Counted from the first letter of the stretch, positions 32,885 through 47,300 are shown. The stretch: DNA of 64,000 nucleotides from Edaphochlamys debaryana (GCA_016858145.1 JAEHOE010000002.1:3410001-3474000), one strand, 5' to 3'. A program made the numbers and translations. The notes: generated from the letters alone by a model not told the origin.

Positions 32885-35370
32885 ATGCGGAGCAGGCAGG
32901 AGTGCTGGCCGCTGCAAGCGTTCATCATCTCCGCGCTGCTGGTGGCACGAATCAGCGCTGAGGACAGTGCGCCCGATGCTGTTGAAGGTGGGCGACGCCC
33001 CACTTGGAGGACGAGAAGCGGTAGAGGTGTCGCAACCTGGGGCGTGATATGGGCGCGCGGGAGCGAGCGGGTGTCAAGGACGGTGCCACGCACGGCGGCC
33101 CGCAGCCGGCCACCAGCCCCAGGCGTCCCCGGCGCGCGGCGGGGCCCCGTCCCTAGTTCCACGCCATCTGACGCCACCAACCAAGCAACCCAGCCACGGC
33201 GGCCCAGCACCAGCCCCGGGGCCCCACGCCCCTTCAATATCTCCCCCATTTCCCCATCATGCACTAAAGCCGCCCCTCCGCCGGCTTCTGCCCCTTCCTC
33301 ATCCTTCATTCCTACTGCGCCACCCAACCCACCAACCCTGTAGGCGACCTGTTTCTCATAAACGGGGCCTCGGCCTCACCGTTCCCCACCACGGGCGTTC
33401 TGATGGTTCAGCACTCGGGCGAGTGGCGGCCGGTGTGCGATGACGGGTTCGGGGCGGCGGAGGCCCACGTGGCGTGCGGCCAGCTGCTGGGCTTCCCGGA
33501 GTGGTACGGACCGGGCAACGCGGGGCACGTCGTGGCGAACGAGTTCTGGGCCCCAGACCTGCCGTCATGGCTGGATCAGGTGGGCCTGGGAGTAGGGGTG
33601 TGTGGAGTGTGCTGGCTGGGAGTCTCCCCTAACGTTGCGGGCATGCCTGGAGGAGGCCGGGTATTGGTGGGGCATGACGGCTCTGTTGCCAAGGTTCGGC
33701 GCAGTCACCCTCGCCTGGCGTATTGGGTTGACAACCTGTCCTTCGCCCCCGGCAGGTGGCGTGCAATGGGACCGAAACCCGGCTGGTGGACTGCGCGCAC
33801 GCGGCGTGGGGCGTGTCTGACTGCGCCCTCACAGAAGCGGTGGCCCTAAACTGTCCCGCGGGTTGGTCTGGGGACGCTGAGCCCTGTTTGGATGGGAGGC
33901 GGCGGATGCCGAGGGAGGCGACGGCGTGGTGGGGCCAAGCCCGGCTGCAGCGACTGGAGGAACGCGTGAAGCCCCCATCGCTACGCGTCCTGACCCCGCC
34001 CCGCAGGCCCCAAGGAGCCCCCTGCGCCCTCGGCCCCCCCTGGCGAGGAGCAGCTGGGAGCGAACGTGGGCAGTACAGTTGGTAAGCGCCTTGCTGGGGC
34101 GAGGAGCTGGGGACGGGCGTGCAGGATACCGTAGCAAGCATGACTCACGCCCTCGTGATGGCGGGGGCAAGTACCGGTATTCCGGATAGCAGACATGACT
34201 CATGCCACGGCTCAAGATGCCAAACGTCAAGCACCTGATCATGGCGGGCCCTGCGCGCACCGACCTGCAGGCACCGGCTCCCCCTCGTCGGCCGACCCTG
34301 CGAGTGCTGCGCCGTCCTCTCACAATGCAACAGGCCGAGCCGACGGTGAGAGGAGCGGCTGTGCCCCTTCCATTGCCCTCGTGCACCTTTGTAGCACTGG
34401 GGCGGGAAACCTGGGGCGGAATTTCAGAGGCCTCCATTGCCGGTTAAAGGTAGTCTGGGCCCCAACGCTGACGTCACCATGCCCGTCCGACCCGGCACCG
34501 GCCGCAGGCGAGCTCCGCCTGGTTGGGGGCAGCACCCCCAGCGAGGGCCGCCTCGAGGTGGCGTACCGGCAGCAATGGGGCACCGTGTGCGGGTTCATGT
34601 TTGGACCCGAGGACGCGAGGGTGGCGTGCCGGGCCCTGGGCCTCCCGCACGAAGGAGCTCAGGTGCTGGATGCGCGCGTGTTCTCGCAGCTCGGCACGCC
34701 TGGGGACCTGGGCAGCCCCGCTCAGGCCCCGCCGATATGGCTGGACAACCTGGGGTGCAGCGGGACGGAGACCAGCCTCGCACAGTGCCCCAGCAACGGC
34801 TGGGGCGTGTCGGGGTGTACCCACCTTCAGAACGTGGGGCTGCGGTGCGCGGTGGCTGCGAGCAGCGACGCAGGGACGGCTACCCGTGACTCTGAAGGTG
34901 GGTCGGAGCGGGCTGACCAGCCGGACCGCAATGGCGCCTTGCCCTTGCGGCCTGAACTTCAGCCCGGAACCTTCTGAGCGTGCTCCCTCTCTTCATCACC
35001 GCAGCGGGCTTGATTCGTCTCCGGCTGGACTCCCCTCCGTCGGGTGGCCGTGTGGCGGGGGTGGTGGAGGTGCTGCATGAGGGCACGTGGGGCCGCATCT
35101 GCCTCACCCCCGCCACCACCGCCGCCACCTACGCCGTCCTCTGCCGGGAGCTGGGCTATGCGGCTGAGGGCGCAGCGCCGGAGCCCGGGCTGTCCCGTGA
35201 CCTCAAGCACCGCACCACCTACCGGCCCTTCTGGCTTGCTGACGTGGCGTGCGGTGGCGGCGAGGCCAGCGTACGGCACTGCCGTAGCCTGGGCTGGGGG
35301 GCGCACAGCTGCGACCCCCTCGGGTTTCACGAGCAGCCCCTGGCCCTCAGCTGCGCGCTGCCGGCAGGAG
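32885..35370 (+). other. Gene B: signal peptide and SRCR-domain exons 1-7
   Basis: Exons: 32885-32987 (signal peptide), 33344-33579 and 33756-33861 (SRCR 1), 34007-34081 and 34271-34345 (linkers), 34508-34897 (SRCR 2), 35005-35370 (SRCR 3). SRCR 2 and 3 exons have exactly the same lengths (390 and 366 bases) as in gene A. By eye the proteins differ at only about 7 of 130 and 4 of 122 positions, while the SRCR 1 N-terminus is clearly more diverged. Each SRCR domain has six cysteines in the usual order. Confidence 0.88.
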
Positions 35371-38300
35371 GTGCGTGGGGGCATGGAACCCGTACCTGTG
35401 CCTAGGACTTGGCATCGCCCTCGTGGGCTCAATCGCACCTTCCCTGGCCACACCTCCCAACCCCGCAGCTGACGGCACAGACCCCTCGCCGTCCGCTCCG
35501 GCCCTGGCCACACCGCCGGTCATCCCACCTCCGGCCCGGACCGGGGCCAACGAGACCGCGGTTTGCTCGCTGACCCTCCTTGGTCGGGGCTCTGCGGAGG
35601 AGCTTTCCCAGGCTTCCGGGTTCGGGGAGGACAGCCAACTGCTGTCCGCCTCCCTGCACTGCCGGACCGCCTCGGGGGCACCGCTGCCGGTGGCTGCGGG
35701 GAAGCGCCTGCGGGTGAGACGCATGTATTGTCCACGGGCTCTCGAGGCAGGATACGAACTGCGCTAGCGTGGACCCCTCTCAGCCTCTTGAGTTTCCCTC
35801 CCGCGTCCCTCACCCACAGGACCTCCTGACTGCGACTCCCGGCGCCAAATCCGGCGTCACATTGACAACACGCATGCAAGCCGGCAACGACACGGCCCTG
35901 GACGAGGAGTGGGGCCTGACCTTCTCCGGCCTCGAGGCCCTGGCCCTGGTCGACTCGGTCGTACGGGACATCCGCCTCAGCAGGGCAGGGCCGCTGCTGC
36001 AGTTCGTCGACTGCGCCACGCTCTCCCTCACCAACGTGACCCTCACACGCCTGTACGGAGCAAAGCTGTACAAACCTGTTCCGACTCCAATCCTTGATGA
36101 GAACGGCGAGCTGACCGGTATCATGTTTTACTGCCGGCCAGTGGCCCAAGTCTACGGCCCGCTGTATGCTGTTGGCGTTACGGCAGTTAGGATGGATGAC
36201 GTGTCCTGTCAAGACGTAACAGACGCCCACGGCTGGTCCTGCTTCAACCTGAGGCTCAGGAAAGGCACGTTACTGGACGATAACGGCGAGCCACGCATGG
36301 AGGTGCGGTTGGTGCCAGAGTGGAGGGATGCATGGGTGTGTGGAGGTGCTGGGGGTTGCTCCAGTGGCACAGGGGCTCCGTGCCTTGCTTCCTGTTCCAT
36401 CCGCTCACTCACCACGCTCCGACATCGTTTCTCCCTCGCAGCTCAACATGACCAACTGCCTCGTCACCGGCAATACCGTCGTGTACGGCGGCGCGTACGA
36501 CACGTCGTGGCATGACACCGCGGTCTCCAATCCGACGTACTTCACCGAGCCCACGCCCTGCGTCCGTGAGACCGTCGGGTACGGCGCGATTGTGGTGACG
36601 TCAGATGACGCACCCGATGCAACGCTGCATGTCGTATTGGAGAGTACGGCACTCGACTTCAATGGAGGGCACCGCGGGGCGGCGCTCACGGTCCTTACTC
36701 AGAGCCTACAGGCCGAAACTGGTCAGCAGCTGGTGAGGGAACGAGTCTAACACTTAGCTAATGAGGGGCACATCCGCCACACTGCCCTCGCCTCAAGCAC
36801 GCTTTGCTTCCACCTCCTGCCCTCCTCCTTCCCCTTCCCAGACCATCATTAACGGCTCGCTGGTGGGCAACACCGTCAGAGCGCACGAGGCGCTGTGGTG
36901 GCCCGAGTGGCCCTGCGACGCGTCCTTCTCGGGGGGGGCGCTCTACCTCGCGTCAAGCGTCATGGACGCCATGTGAGCCCATGCATGCGGGAGAGCGTAA
37001 TGCCGATGTACGGAGTAATCTGCAGGCTAGGGCCTGGGCTAGGGACGGAAGGGCAGCCGGAGAGGCGAGAGGACAGCCCTGTGCCCGGTGCTTCGTGCCG
37101 TCCTCACCGCGCACCCGCCTTGTGCCGTCCTCACCGCCCACCCGCAGAGGACGCGTCACCCTATCCGGCCAGACCCGAGCGCTCCGAAACCAGGCCGCGC
37201 GCGACGGCGGTTTCCTGTACACCAACATGCGCAACCTCACCCTCTCGGGAGGGAGCCAGTTGGTGGGTTTGGGCTGGGCTGTGCGCGGCGCTGTTGTGGG
37301 AAATCCACCCAGGACGACACGCCTGGCATAGCCAAGGGAGACCGTCAAATCCAACGGCCCATCACCCCACAGGCCTTGAATGATGCCACTTGCGGTGATG
37401 GTGGCGCCGCCGCCATGGTCTCCCAGTTTGACGAGGCGTGAGTACAAGCAATGATCCCGTCATGGGCGTGGGTGCCCGGGGACTCCAACATGACACTCGC
37501 GCTCTGGGTCTTTGCTGTCCTTGCGCAGGTTCAGCTACATCCCACAGGCCTTCATCTACGTCTCCAACGGCTCGGCGGTTGACGGAAACAGGGCCGCCGG
37601 AGATGGCGGCGCGATCCACGTGTCATGGGCGGCGGTTATGCTCCTAGAGGTTCGTACGGCAGCTCCGCCTTAACCGTTAACCGTGCAGTCCGTAGGTCTC
37701 AACGCCTTGCTCCTGGGGGCCCCTGCACACGCACCCGCCAAAGACCCGTGCAGCCCGACGCTGTCTACTGTCCCCGCAATCCGGACGCCGCCAAATCATC
37801 CATCTTCCGGTACCGGTATCCCGGCACTCATGGTTCCCACCCGCAGGTCAGCAACGGGAGCAGCGTGTCCGGCAACACGGCGCGGGGCCCCGAGGGCGGC
37901 GGCGCACTCCACGTAGGCGACGGCGTGCTGTGCTACCTGGTGCTGAAGGACGGGGCCAGGGTCTGCAACAACACCGCCACGGCCGGCAACGGTGAGTGCA
38001 AGGCCGGGAAGGCCGGAAAATTGTCACCCGAGCCTCACACGTCCCCACCCCCGCCGTGTCGCCGAAGGTTCCAGGTGGCGCCTTCGCGCTCCGCGGCAGA
38101 TCCAGCAGATCCATACCGTATCTCCCAACAGCATAACAACTGCCTCCCGATTTTTGTTTTCTGTACCATGCAACCCCGCCCGCAGGTGGCGCATTCGCGC
38201 TCCGCGGCTACAAGATCCAGTCCGAGGAGCTGGCCTCTGTGTACGCCGCCACCCTGGTCCTCGCAGCGGGGGGCAGCGGCACGGCCATGGGCGGCAACCG

Positions 38301-41300
38301 GGCGGCCGCGGGCCAGGGCGGCTTCGGCAGCTTCGTCAACTTCCAGGACACACAGCTGGTGCTGTACGGCGGCGCTGAGCTGTCGTACAACTACGCTCTG
38401 GTGAGGCGCATGGTCACATGCTCCGTACCGTACGGCGCCGTCGGCGTAAAGGCCGCCTGCTGATGTGGTTGTGCCAGGACTTGCGTGCTTCTCCGCCCTG
38501 GCCTGCAAGCCTTTACTAGCAGTGCCCTCGCCCTGGCTTCCCTATTCCCACGCCAAACCTGCACAGGGCCATGGCGGGGCAATCCGTGCGCTCCCGATGC
38601 CCGGCGGCCGCTTCAACCTGTCCATGACGGACAGTTCCGTGGCTGGCAACGCGTGCGGAGTGGACGGCATTACGTCAGACGGCGGCGCCTTCTGGCTGAC
38701 TGATGGAGGAGTCATTACGGTGAGCGAGCGCGTGTACTGCTGCTGACATGGCATGACTCATGCACAAACATGACAATACAGACGTACGACTGCTCGTGCG
38801 CGTGACGGGGGTTGGGACCAAGTTGGGGTTGGGACCAAGTTGGAGTTGGGTGAAATTTTTGTGCCGAGCATGCGTTCCGCCCTTCCGCCTCCCGCTCCAG
38901 GTCTCCAACTCGACCCTCACGGACAATGCAGCGAGCGGGCGGGGCGGCGCGCTGTCGGTCACGGGCCCTCTTTGGTACGCGGGCCTGTACGGCAGCACTC
39001 TGTCCGGCAATACGGCCGGGAAGTCTGGTGGCGCGATGGTCGTACAGCACCCCGGTGTGGAGTACCTGGAGGTGAGGGAGAATGGGCGTGAGCTATCTAG
39101 GGGAATCCCTGGGCTGTCAGGCTGGATGGCGTCAACGCAACCAGGACTGCAGGCACCGGATGAGTCGGGCGTGCGGAGGAGGCGGAGGCTAGACCGTTCA
39201 CTGCTGACGTGACCGCATCGCCGACCATGAGCCTGGTCGACCGCACCTCCGACCCGCAGGTCTCCGGCTGCCGCCTGCTGGACAACACAGCCACTGTGTC
39301 GGGCGGGGCTGTGGCGCTGATGGGCACCTACGCGGGCAGCGCTGCGTTCTGGAACACCACCATTGAGGGCAACAGGGCGCTGACGGGCGATGGAGGCGCC
39401 ATCGACTGGCAGGTGGGTGGGTGCAGGAGGGTCCCCCCTCCTGGGTGGGTGCAGGAGGCCCCCACTATCGGGCAGCTGGAGCTCGGACCGCTTGTTGCGG
39501 ATGCAATGCTGGAGTGAAGTGGGAAATGTCTGAGTGAAGTGGGAAATGTGTGAGAAGGGAGTTGACGTGGACTCATGACACTGCTCAATGCGTCGTCTGC
39601 GCCTCCCGCCAGGTGAGCCTCCCGGATGCCCACCCTACGACCGGCGACACGCTCGTCAGCCCTCTCCTGAACCTCACTGCCACCACGCTCCGCAACAACC
39701 AAGCCAGCTACGGCCAGGGCGGGGGCTTGTTCGTGCGGCCGCGGGCACTCACACTCCCCGCCAACGCCATCGGCCCACGCCCCAATATGACCATCCTCAT
39801 CCGCAACGGCTCGCTCTTTGAAGGCAACACCGCTGCCGGGTCGGGCGCCGGGCTGAACCTGCTGGCTTCGCGGCAGGAGCTGGACGTCTTCGTTTCCGTC
39901 GACCAATCTTGGTTCGTAAGCAATCGGGCCGGTGACTCGGTGTCATCAGTCACCGGCAGCGGTGCCTCTGGCGGCGGAATCTCAATGGGCTTTACGGGCA
40001 GCGTCGATGCTGGCAGCCCCTCGGCCTGCGGACTGCTGCTCCGCGGCAGCACCTTCTACGGCAACCGCTGCGGAGGCGGCCACGGTGGTGCCGTACGGCT
40101 CATCTCGTGTACGGCAAACGTGACTGATACCCTGTTCCAGCGCGACACGGCGTCGCTGCACGGCGGCTCGATCTACGTGACGGAGGAGGAGGTGCTGCGT
40201 GCGCCCGGCGGCGGAAGCACGGCCGACCCACGGTTCAGCGATGAGCTGCCCAAGCTTCCAGGTGGGCCCTGGGGGCGTGGCCGCCTCCGAGGAGACCATT
40301 ATTCGTCCTTAGCTGTAAGCCAAATGCTTGATGGTGTTGCCCTGGAGTGCCGTCTCCGGGGGAAAGCAACCGGCCATGGTGCTGAGCCCTGTATGCTGTG
40401 CCCTCCCCAACCCCCGCCCAGCCATGTACCATTAATGACTAATGCTTGACGACCCGGTCAACGCCCGCGCCGTTGTCCCACCTTTCCTGCAGGCGCGAAT
40501 GCAACCACCCCTGAAGCCTCAGTACGGCGGCGGTTGGCAGGCAGCGACGCCGAAACGCCCTTCAGCACGGCACCGTACGGCGCGCCGTACGTGCCGTACA
40601 GTAGTTCCGGGCAGCGGTACGAGCTGCACGTGCTCGGCAGCCGCTTCGTGGCCTGTGCGGCGGTCGCAGGGGACGGCGGTGCTGTGTACATCAAGACCCG
40701 CGGCCCCACGCGCTTCGTTGACACCGCATTCTCCTTCTGCTCCGCGGGGATGCGCGGTGGCGCCCTGGCCTCCACCTTCAGCCTGCTCAACGCTACAAGC
40801 GACGCTTCAACTTCCTCGCCCCAAAAGGGGTCCACGAACCCGGAAGACGCATCGGTTCCGCGGCTGGAGGTCAGCGGTGGCTCGTTTGTGGAGAACACAG
40901 CCGACGCTGACGGGGGCGCATTGGCGGTGGGCTGGGCGGGCGCGGTCCGCGTGCGGCGGGCGAGGTTTGAGCGCAACGCCGCCGGGCACGGCGAGAACGG
41001 CCGCGGCACCGGCGGCGCGATTGCGCTGGCGGTCTCCGCTGTAGACCAAGCCGACGTGCTGCGTGCCTTTGCGCGGTTGAGCAGCGGCGGCGGTGGAGTT
41101 GACGGCGGAGGCAACAGTGCTGGCGGCAGCGCTGGCGGCGGCGGCGGCGGCGGCGCAGCCATGGTGCTGGAGGTGGAAGGCTCGGCCTTTGTGAACAACT
41201 CGTGCACGTCGAGCGAGGGCGTGGGCGGCGGAGCCGTCATGGCGCTTTGGGACTCCACAGGTGCGAGAGAGGGTTACCCGCCGGGGGTCAGGATGACGCT

Positions 41301-44300
41301 AAAGAAACGTTGGGACGCCCCGGGACAGGGCCGGCAGCATGTGATCACCTGCATACCCGAACCTTCTTTTGCCACCATGTCCACAGGCGCGCCCGACGTC
41401 CACCTCCCCCTGCGCGTCTCCTTCAGCGCCTGCCAGCTCAGCGGCAACGTCGCGCACAGCGGCTCGGGCGGTGCCCTATTCGCCGCGGTCTGGCGCGACC
41501 CTGCCGCCAGCAGAGCGAGCCGCTCACTCCCCAACAGCACCGCTGCCAGCTCGTCAATCAACACGACAACTTCTCTGCCATCGCCGCTCGTTGTCGAGTT
41601 CAAGCACTGCGAGGTTGCGCGAAACATGGCCGATCAACAGGGCGGCGCGATCAAGGTCATCCGGCCGCGGCATGCCGCGACCTCGACCTCTCTCGGCGTC
41701 GAGGCGCCCGCTCGTCTGCTCATCCTCAACAGCAGCCTCACCGCAAGCCTCGCGGAGTCGGATGGCGGGGCGGTCTGCGCAATGCTGGACGACGGTCAGG
41801 TCGAGATCGCGGCCAGCAGCCTGGTCGGGAACCTGTGCGGAGGCCAGCTGGGCGCTTGCGGCGGCGGGGCTTTACACGTTTCATCTGCGGCGGCGGTCGC
41901 GATACAGCACTCACTGATCGCAAATAACCAAGCCACGCTTGGCGGCGGACTCCACGTTGCCTCGATCCAGACCCTGGCGGCCGCCGTCGCCCCCAGCTCC
42001 ACCCCTGGATCCGGAACCTCCGCTGGGGCTGCCGCCGCCGCCCTCGCTCCCGTCGGCACGGCACTTCTGATGTACGGCACCACTGTACGGGACAATGCTG
42101 CCGTACTGGCGGGGCTGTTCGGGATTGCGTCGGATGCGGCGCTGCGGGGCGGCGGGCTGTACCTGGAGGGGGCCGTGGCGGCGGCGCTGCTCAACTGCAA
42201 CTTGACGGTTGGAAACGACGCTGACTGGGGCGCCGCGCTGGCATCCACGCAGAAGTGCCCTCTGGTGAGTGCCTCACCCATCAACGGTAGGGGCTGATCT
42301 GCTAGCTGCGCAGAGGACGCAGAGGGCATGCCGGGTGGTGCGGTGCGGTTGGACGGGTGCTGCAATGCGTGCTGCGTTGCGATGTGGGCCCGAGATGCGG
42401 CTTGTCAGCCGTGCAAACGCTCCCCCTGGAATCCATCCATCCCACAGGGTCTTGGTGCGCCCGGGCCCGGGCCGGCCGCCAGTGCCCCCAGTCCCACGGC
42501 GCCCCTTCCCTGGTCTGGTGCCGTCGCCCGCTCCGCCGTGTGGACCTGGGCCTTGCTGGAGAGGGCCCGGGGCGTGGGGTGCTGGATGCTGGGGCTGTAC
42601 AACACCCTGCTGCCGTCGATTGCGCTGGGCGTGCTGAAGGTGCGCCGGGATGGGTCGTGTGCCGTTAAGGGTATGGCATAACATGGGGTCCCTAGCACTC
42701 CGTTTACCAGGCTAACACGCACCCACATTCCGAATCCACATGCATGGGCAGCGTCCACTCGGCCCCCGCAACCACCGACTGCTCTTCCTCTGCCGCCGCC
42801 ACGCCCACCACACCCGGCGGCGGGTAGCATGGCATGCGCTCATGCACTTCTCAACTGTACGGCATCCGTACCGCACCGCACCGTACCGTGCCGTGTTCCT
42901 TTGCTTTGCACGGCCCCGCAGGATCGCGCCCTGGGGAACAAGACGACCGCCGCAGCCCCCACGGCCCCCGCACCCGCCGACGAGCAGACCCCTATCGAGG
43001 ATGCTACCGGCATGCCGCTCTACCTCACTGATACCTCTGCCTCCTCCCTCGCCGTGAGCTGCCGCCCCGAGGACACTGGCGCAGCGGCGCCCTCGGTGGT
43101 GCCTGCCTCCGCCTCGGGCAACGTCTCGCAGCAGCTGGCGACAACGGAGGCGGGGCTGTGGCGGGTGGCCGAGAGCTTCCTGGGTGAGCAAGCCACGTAC
43201 CGCTCATGCAATCGGCAGGCGCTGCTAGGGATAGATTGTCGTACGACAAATGTCAGCTCCGGGGATCCGCCGGTCTGGCGCATGGCATGATCATGGCTTC
43301 TGTCCCCCGTAGGTACGCTTCATACATGCTGCTCCCCCTCCTCCTCCTGCTGCCCCCCCCCCTGCCCCGCAGGCTCCCGGAACAACGTCAGCAGCGCAAG
43401 CGCACCGCTGACGTCAGCAACCAACAGCCGCCGTGTGCCGCTGCTGAGCGCGCTCGACCGCTGCCGTGAGCTGTCGTACAATGACTCGCGACTGCCCGCC
43501 GACAGGATGCAAGCCACCCTACAGGTATGAAGGGCTGGAAGACTCTGGGGATGGTTGGTGTCGGGGAATGCTCCCGTTTATGCGCCCCACTTCGTCCCAA
43601 CTTGTCCCAATTATTCGTCCCACGCCTCCTGTCACCTCCCGGCCCTTGTTCTCGCCTTCAGGACAATAGCGTGGCATACCTGGGTCTCTCGCCCTGGCGG
43701 CTGCAGCTGGGCTGTGTGGTGGCGAAGCCGGGCTCTGCGGCTGTCGTACTGCCGTACACGGGTCCCAACGATACGGCACGTGCGAGTACGGCGGCCGCCA
43801 CGCCGTCATCGACCGTAGAGTGCATGGGGCCCTCTTCCGTTACTGGGACTCTGGCCTTCCAGGTTAGTGCACGTCGCCGGCTGCCTTCGACTGACCCTCC
43901 GTCCACCATTGCTTGTACAACGCCTCCCCGGGGCCCCTCCCCTCGCCAACCCACTCCCATAGCCCCCTCCCCCTCCCTTGCCTTACGTCATCCCCAGGCG
44001 GGTGCTCTGTACGACATCGAGGTGGAGATGGTCAACGGCCTGGGTCAACGCATCACCGCGAGTGAGTAAAGGCTGTGACTCACACTCGCTCGGAGCGAGC
44101 GGGGTGGAATCACAATGCCCTTACATGCCGGAGGTCTAGGCGCTCTGTCTATGGCATGGGCAGCAGTCCTGGTGTATGCCACCTCTGAGAGAGCGTCCTC
44201 TACATCTGCCGTAATGTCGTACAGCTGAGGCCCTGTACGAGCTATCCTTCCGCATCGAGGCCGACCTGCCGCCGCCGCTGGCGGCCGCCGCCGCCAGCGC

Positions 44301-47300
44301 CCCGGCCGTGAAGGCGGCGCTGGGCGGCGGCGGATTCGCTGTGGTGCAAGCGCGCGCCCTCAGCGCCGTACTGAGCGGCGGTGTGGCGAGGTACTCCCAG
44401 GTAGGTAGGGGCGGTACGGCAGCGGAAGGTAGCTCTCGCTGTTGTGAGTTTGGTAGACCTGATGAGGCGCCGGGTGGGGTCTGCCGAGCGGTGTCGCGAT
44501 CATGTGGACAGGCATTGCAACCAACCCGCCTGTATACCGGTACCTGTTACCGCCTGCGTGTCAAACCTTCGACCCAACTCCCCTCCCTCCTTCGCCCCCA
44601 AACCCAGGTGGGTATCAGCGGCTGGCCGGGGCGTTATGTCCTCGTGGTCACGCCCAAGGTGCTCCTGGGCGAGGAGGGGGGCACCGGAGGCGGGGCCGGG
44701 GGCGCCAACGCCTCCTCCCGGGGCGTGCCCGAGCTGCGGGTGCCGGCCTACCTGACGCCCTGCAACCTGGGGGAGCGACTGGACGCACGGAGGTGGGTGG
44801 GGGCCAGCGAGGGCGGGTGGCATTGCGTGTGTTGGACTGGACGCACGGAGGTGGGCGCGGCGGGGGCCAGCGAGGGCGGGCGGGGCCGGGGTCCGTTGCT
44901 GATGCTGACGCTACGGAATTAGAGGATTCGTCTTGTGCCAGAGATAGGGCAGCTGATGCCCACCCGGCACCCTGCTAGGCACCTCTTATCGCTTCTGCAC
45001 GCACCCCCGGACCCATAACACCCTGGAACCCTCGTCCCACCCCTTCCCCCGCAGGTCGCTCCAGGGCACGCCGCCCCTCACCTCGTGCTTCGCCTGCACC
45101 GACGAGCAGTTCTCGCTGTGGCGCGACACGCGGCCCGACCTGCAGGTGGGAGGCCAGGCCAGGGGTGAGGCCCCGGGCAAGACTTCCTGCTCCCAGCTTC
45201 GCGCTGCTCCCAGCTTCCCTGCTCCCAGCTTCACGCATGCCTCGATTGACTGCCGCAAGCTTTGAAGCCCCTTTCCGCATCCCGCTGCTCTCAGCTTCAA
45301 ACACGACTCAAGTCCCCTCCCTCGCACCCCTTCCCTTTAGGCCATGGTCGCGTCGCGGCTTGCGGCCCCCTCCTGAAACGTGCCTCGGTGCCGGCGGCAA
45401 AATTTGAAGCCCCATACCCGTTCACCTTTCCTCATCTGCCCCTCGCGCCCCCAGGCCCTGGTCGCGTCGCGGCTGGCGGCCCAGCCCGACGGCGCGCCCG
45501 TGCCCGCCCTGCTGGCGGCGGTGGCGGAGATGGCCGAGTGGGTGGGCAACACCACGGAGGTCTCGGTCTGCAGCAACTGCCCCGAGGTGAGAGCGCGAGA
45601 GAACCCTGGGTCTCGGATGGAGCAAACGGTGCTGTTCCGCCTCCAGGTGATAGCCTTGCTCCCGCAAATGCGATGTGGTCTATCTGTGCACCCTTTGCTC
45701 AACCAACCCGTTCGTCTCCCTTTCACCCTCCTTCCCACCGCAGGGCGCGTTCTGCCCCGGCAGCGCCTTCGTCGTGCCCCTGCCCGGCTACTGGCACTCC
45801 GCCGCCAACAGCACACAGATGCACCGCTGCGTCGAGGTGCGTCTTTGGTGGAACACCTGGGGCCCGGCAACCGCCTCCTCCTCGGCTGGCTTGCCCTTCG
45901 TCAACAGCTCAAGATGAAAGCCTATGCTGCTTGATCCTTCGCCGCGTGCCCTCATCTTCTGTGTTTCACGTCCCACCCGCGCCACCGCAGGAGGACGCCT
46001 GCACCGGCTGGCCTGAGGCCGAGGCGGCGCCCGACAATCCCACCTCCGCCTCCGCCTCCGGCACCTCGCCCGCACCGCCCTCCCCGCCGCCCCCCGCCAA
46101 GGCCGGCAGCAGCTCCAAGCCGGAGAACGACGAGCGCGTGAAGGGGCTGCAGCTGTGCCAGGTGTGGGGGGAAGGGAGCAGGATGGGGAAGGGGAGAAGG
46201 GTGCTCCTAGGATGGGTTTGGTTCGACCCTGATTGCATAGTTTCTAGCCCGATAAAGCGGAAACACCAGGTGTGTGTGGGAAGAAGGGGGAAATGGGGAA
46301 GGGCATGGGGGAACGGTACGCTAAGGATGGGGGTCCTCATCATCCTCCCTTTCAACAAGGCCCCCTCGTCCTCCCACCCTGCTCCCCCCCCCCCCCCAGA
46401 CCGCCTGGTACGGCCAGTGGCCGCACGGCGCCTCGCTCCCGGCCGCCCGCGCCAACGGCAGCAGCGCGGGGGACACTTCATCGGGGGGCGGGGGAGGCGG
46501 CAAGGACGAGGGCGGGCAGGCTCAGGATAAGGAGGAGGGCAAGGGCCCGGCGGCGTGCCTGCTGTGGGGCCTGGACGAGCACGACCCGGACAGGTGCGTG
46601 CGTGCGTGCGGTCTTGCGTGGGCTCGCCCCCGACCTTAAGGTTAGTTATCCAGCCAGTGCGCAGGAACCTTGTTCCCTCCCGACTCCTTTCCCTTGCCCG
46701 TACGCCCGTCTATCCCCGCAGCTACATGCAGCAGCAGTGCGCTGACGGCTACGGCGGGCGCCTGTGCTCCGTGTGCCAGCAGGGCTACTTCGGAAGTCTG
46801 GGTGAGCGCTCGAAGCTATCCCGGGCTTATCAGAGTAGCGCGGGCTTAGTCGGGGCATGATGCTCCTGTGCCGCTGCCTCCTCCCCGTACCTTATACAAA
46901 CCCCCTTCCCAAACGTCCACCTCCCCAAACGCCCCCAGAGCTGTCGTGCGACAAGTGCCTCAGCGTCAGCCGCACCGCGCTCCTGGGCGTGCTGCAGTTC
47001 CTGGTGAGAGGGGCTGCGTCTCGCCATGCCCCCACTGCCCACGTCCCCTTGGCTTGGCTGCAACAAGGAGCCATGAGCCCTGCCTTCGCCCCCTTTCCCA
47101 ACTACCCTCCCTATCCCGTAACACCAGGCCGATTATGACGAGCCCCAGCCGTGCCCTCCAGACGCGAACCGACCCTGTTGCGTGCCCTATCCCATTCTTG
47201 CTCCCGCACCACCTCAACCTCCGCCCAACATCCTTCACACTTCACCTTCCCCCAGGTCTCCGTGGTCCTGTGCCTGTACACGGTGTGGACCAACCTGCGG

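Noticed and set aside
34145..34346. Separate small gene in the linker region of gene B
   Set aside because: The open stretch is covered by a phase-1 exon (34271-34345) of gene B with a counterpart in gene A (30593-30676).
37000..37147. CRISPR-like direct repeats near 37084-37147
   Set aside because: Only two adjacent copies inside a eukaryotic intron; no spacer array.
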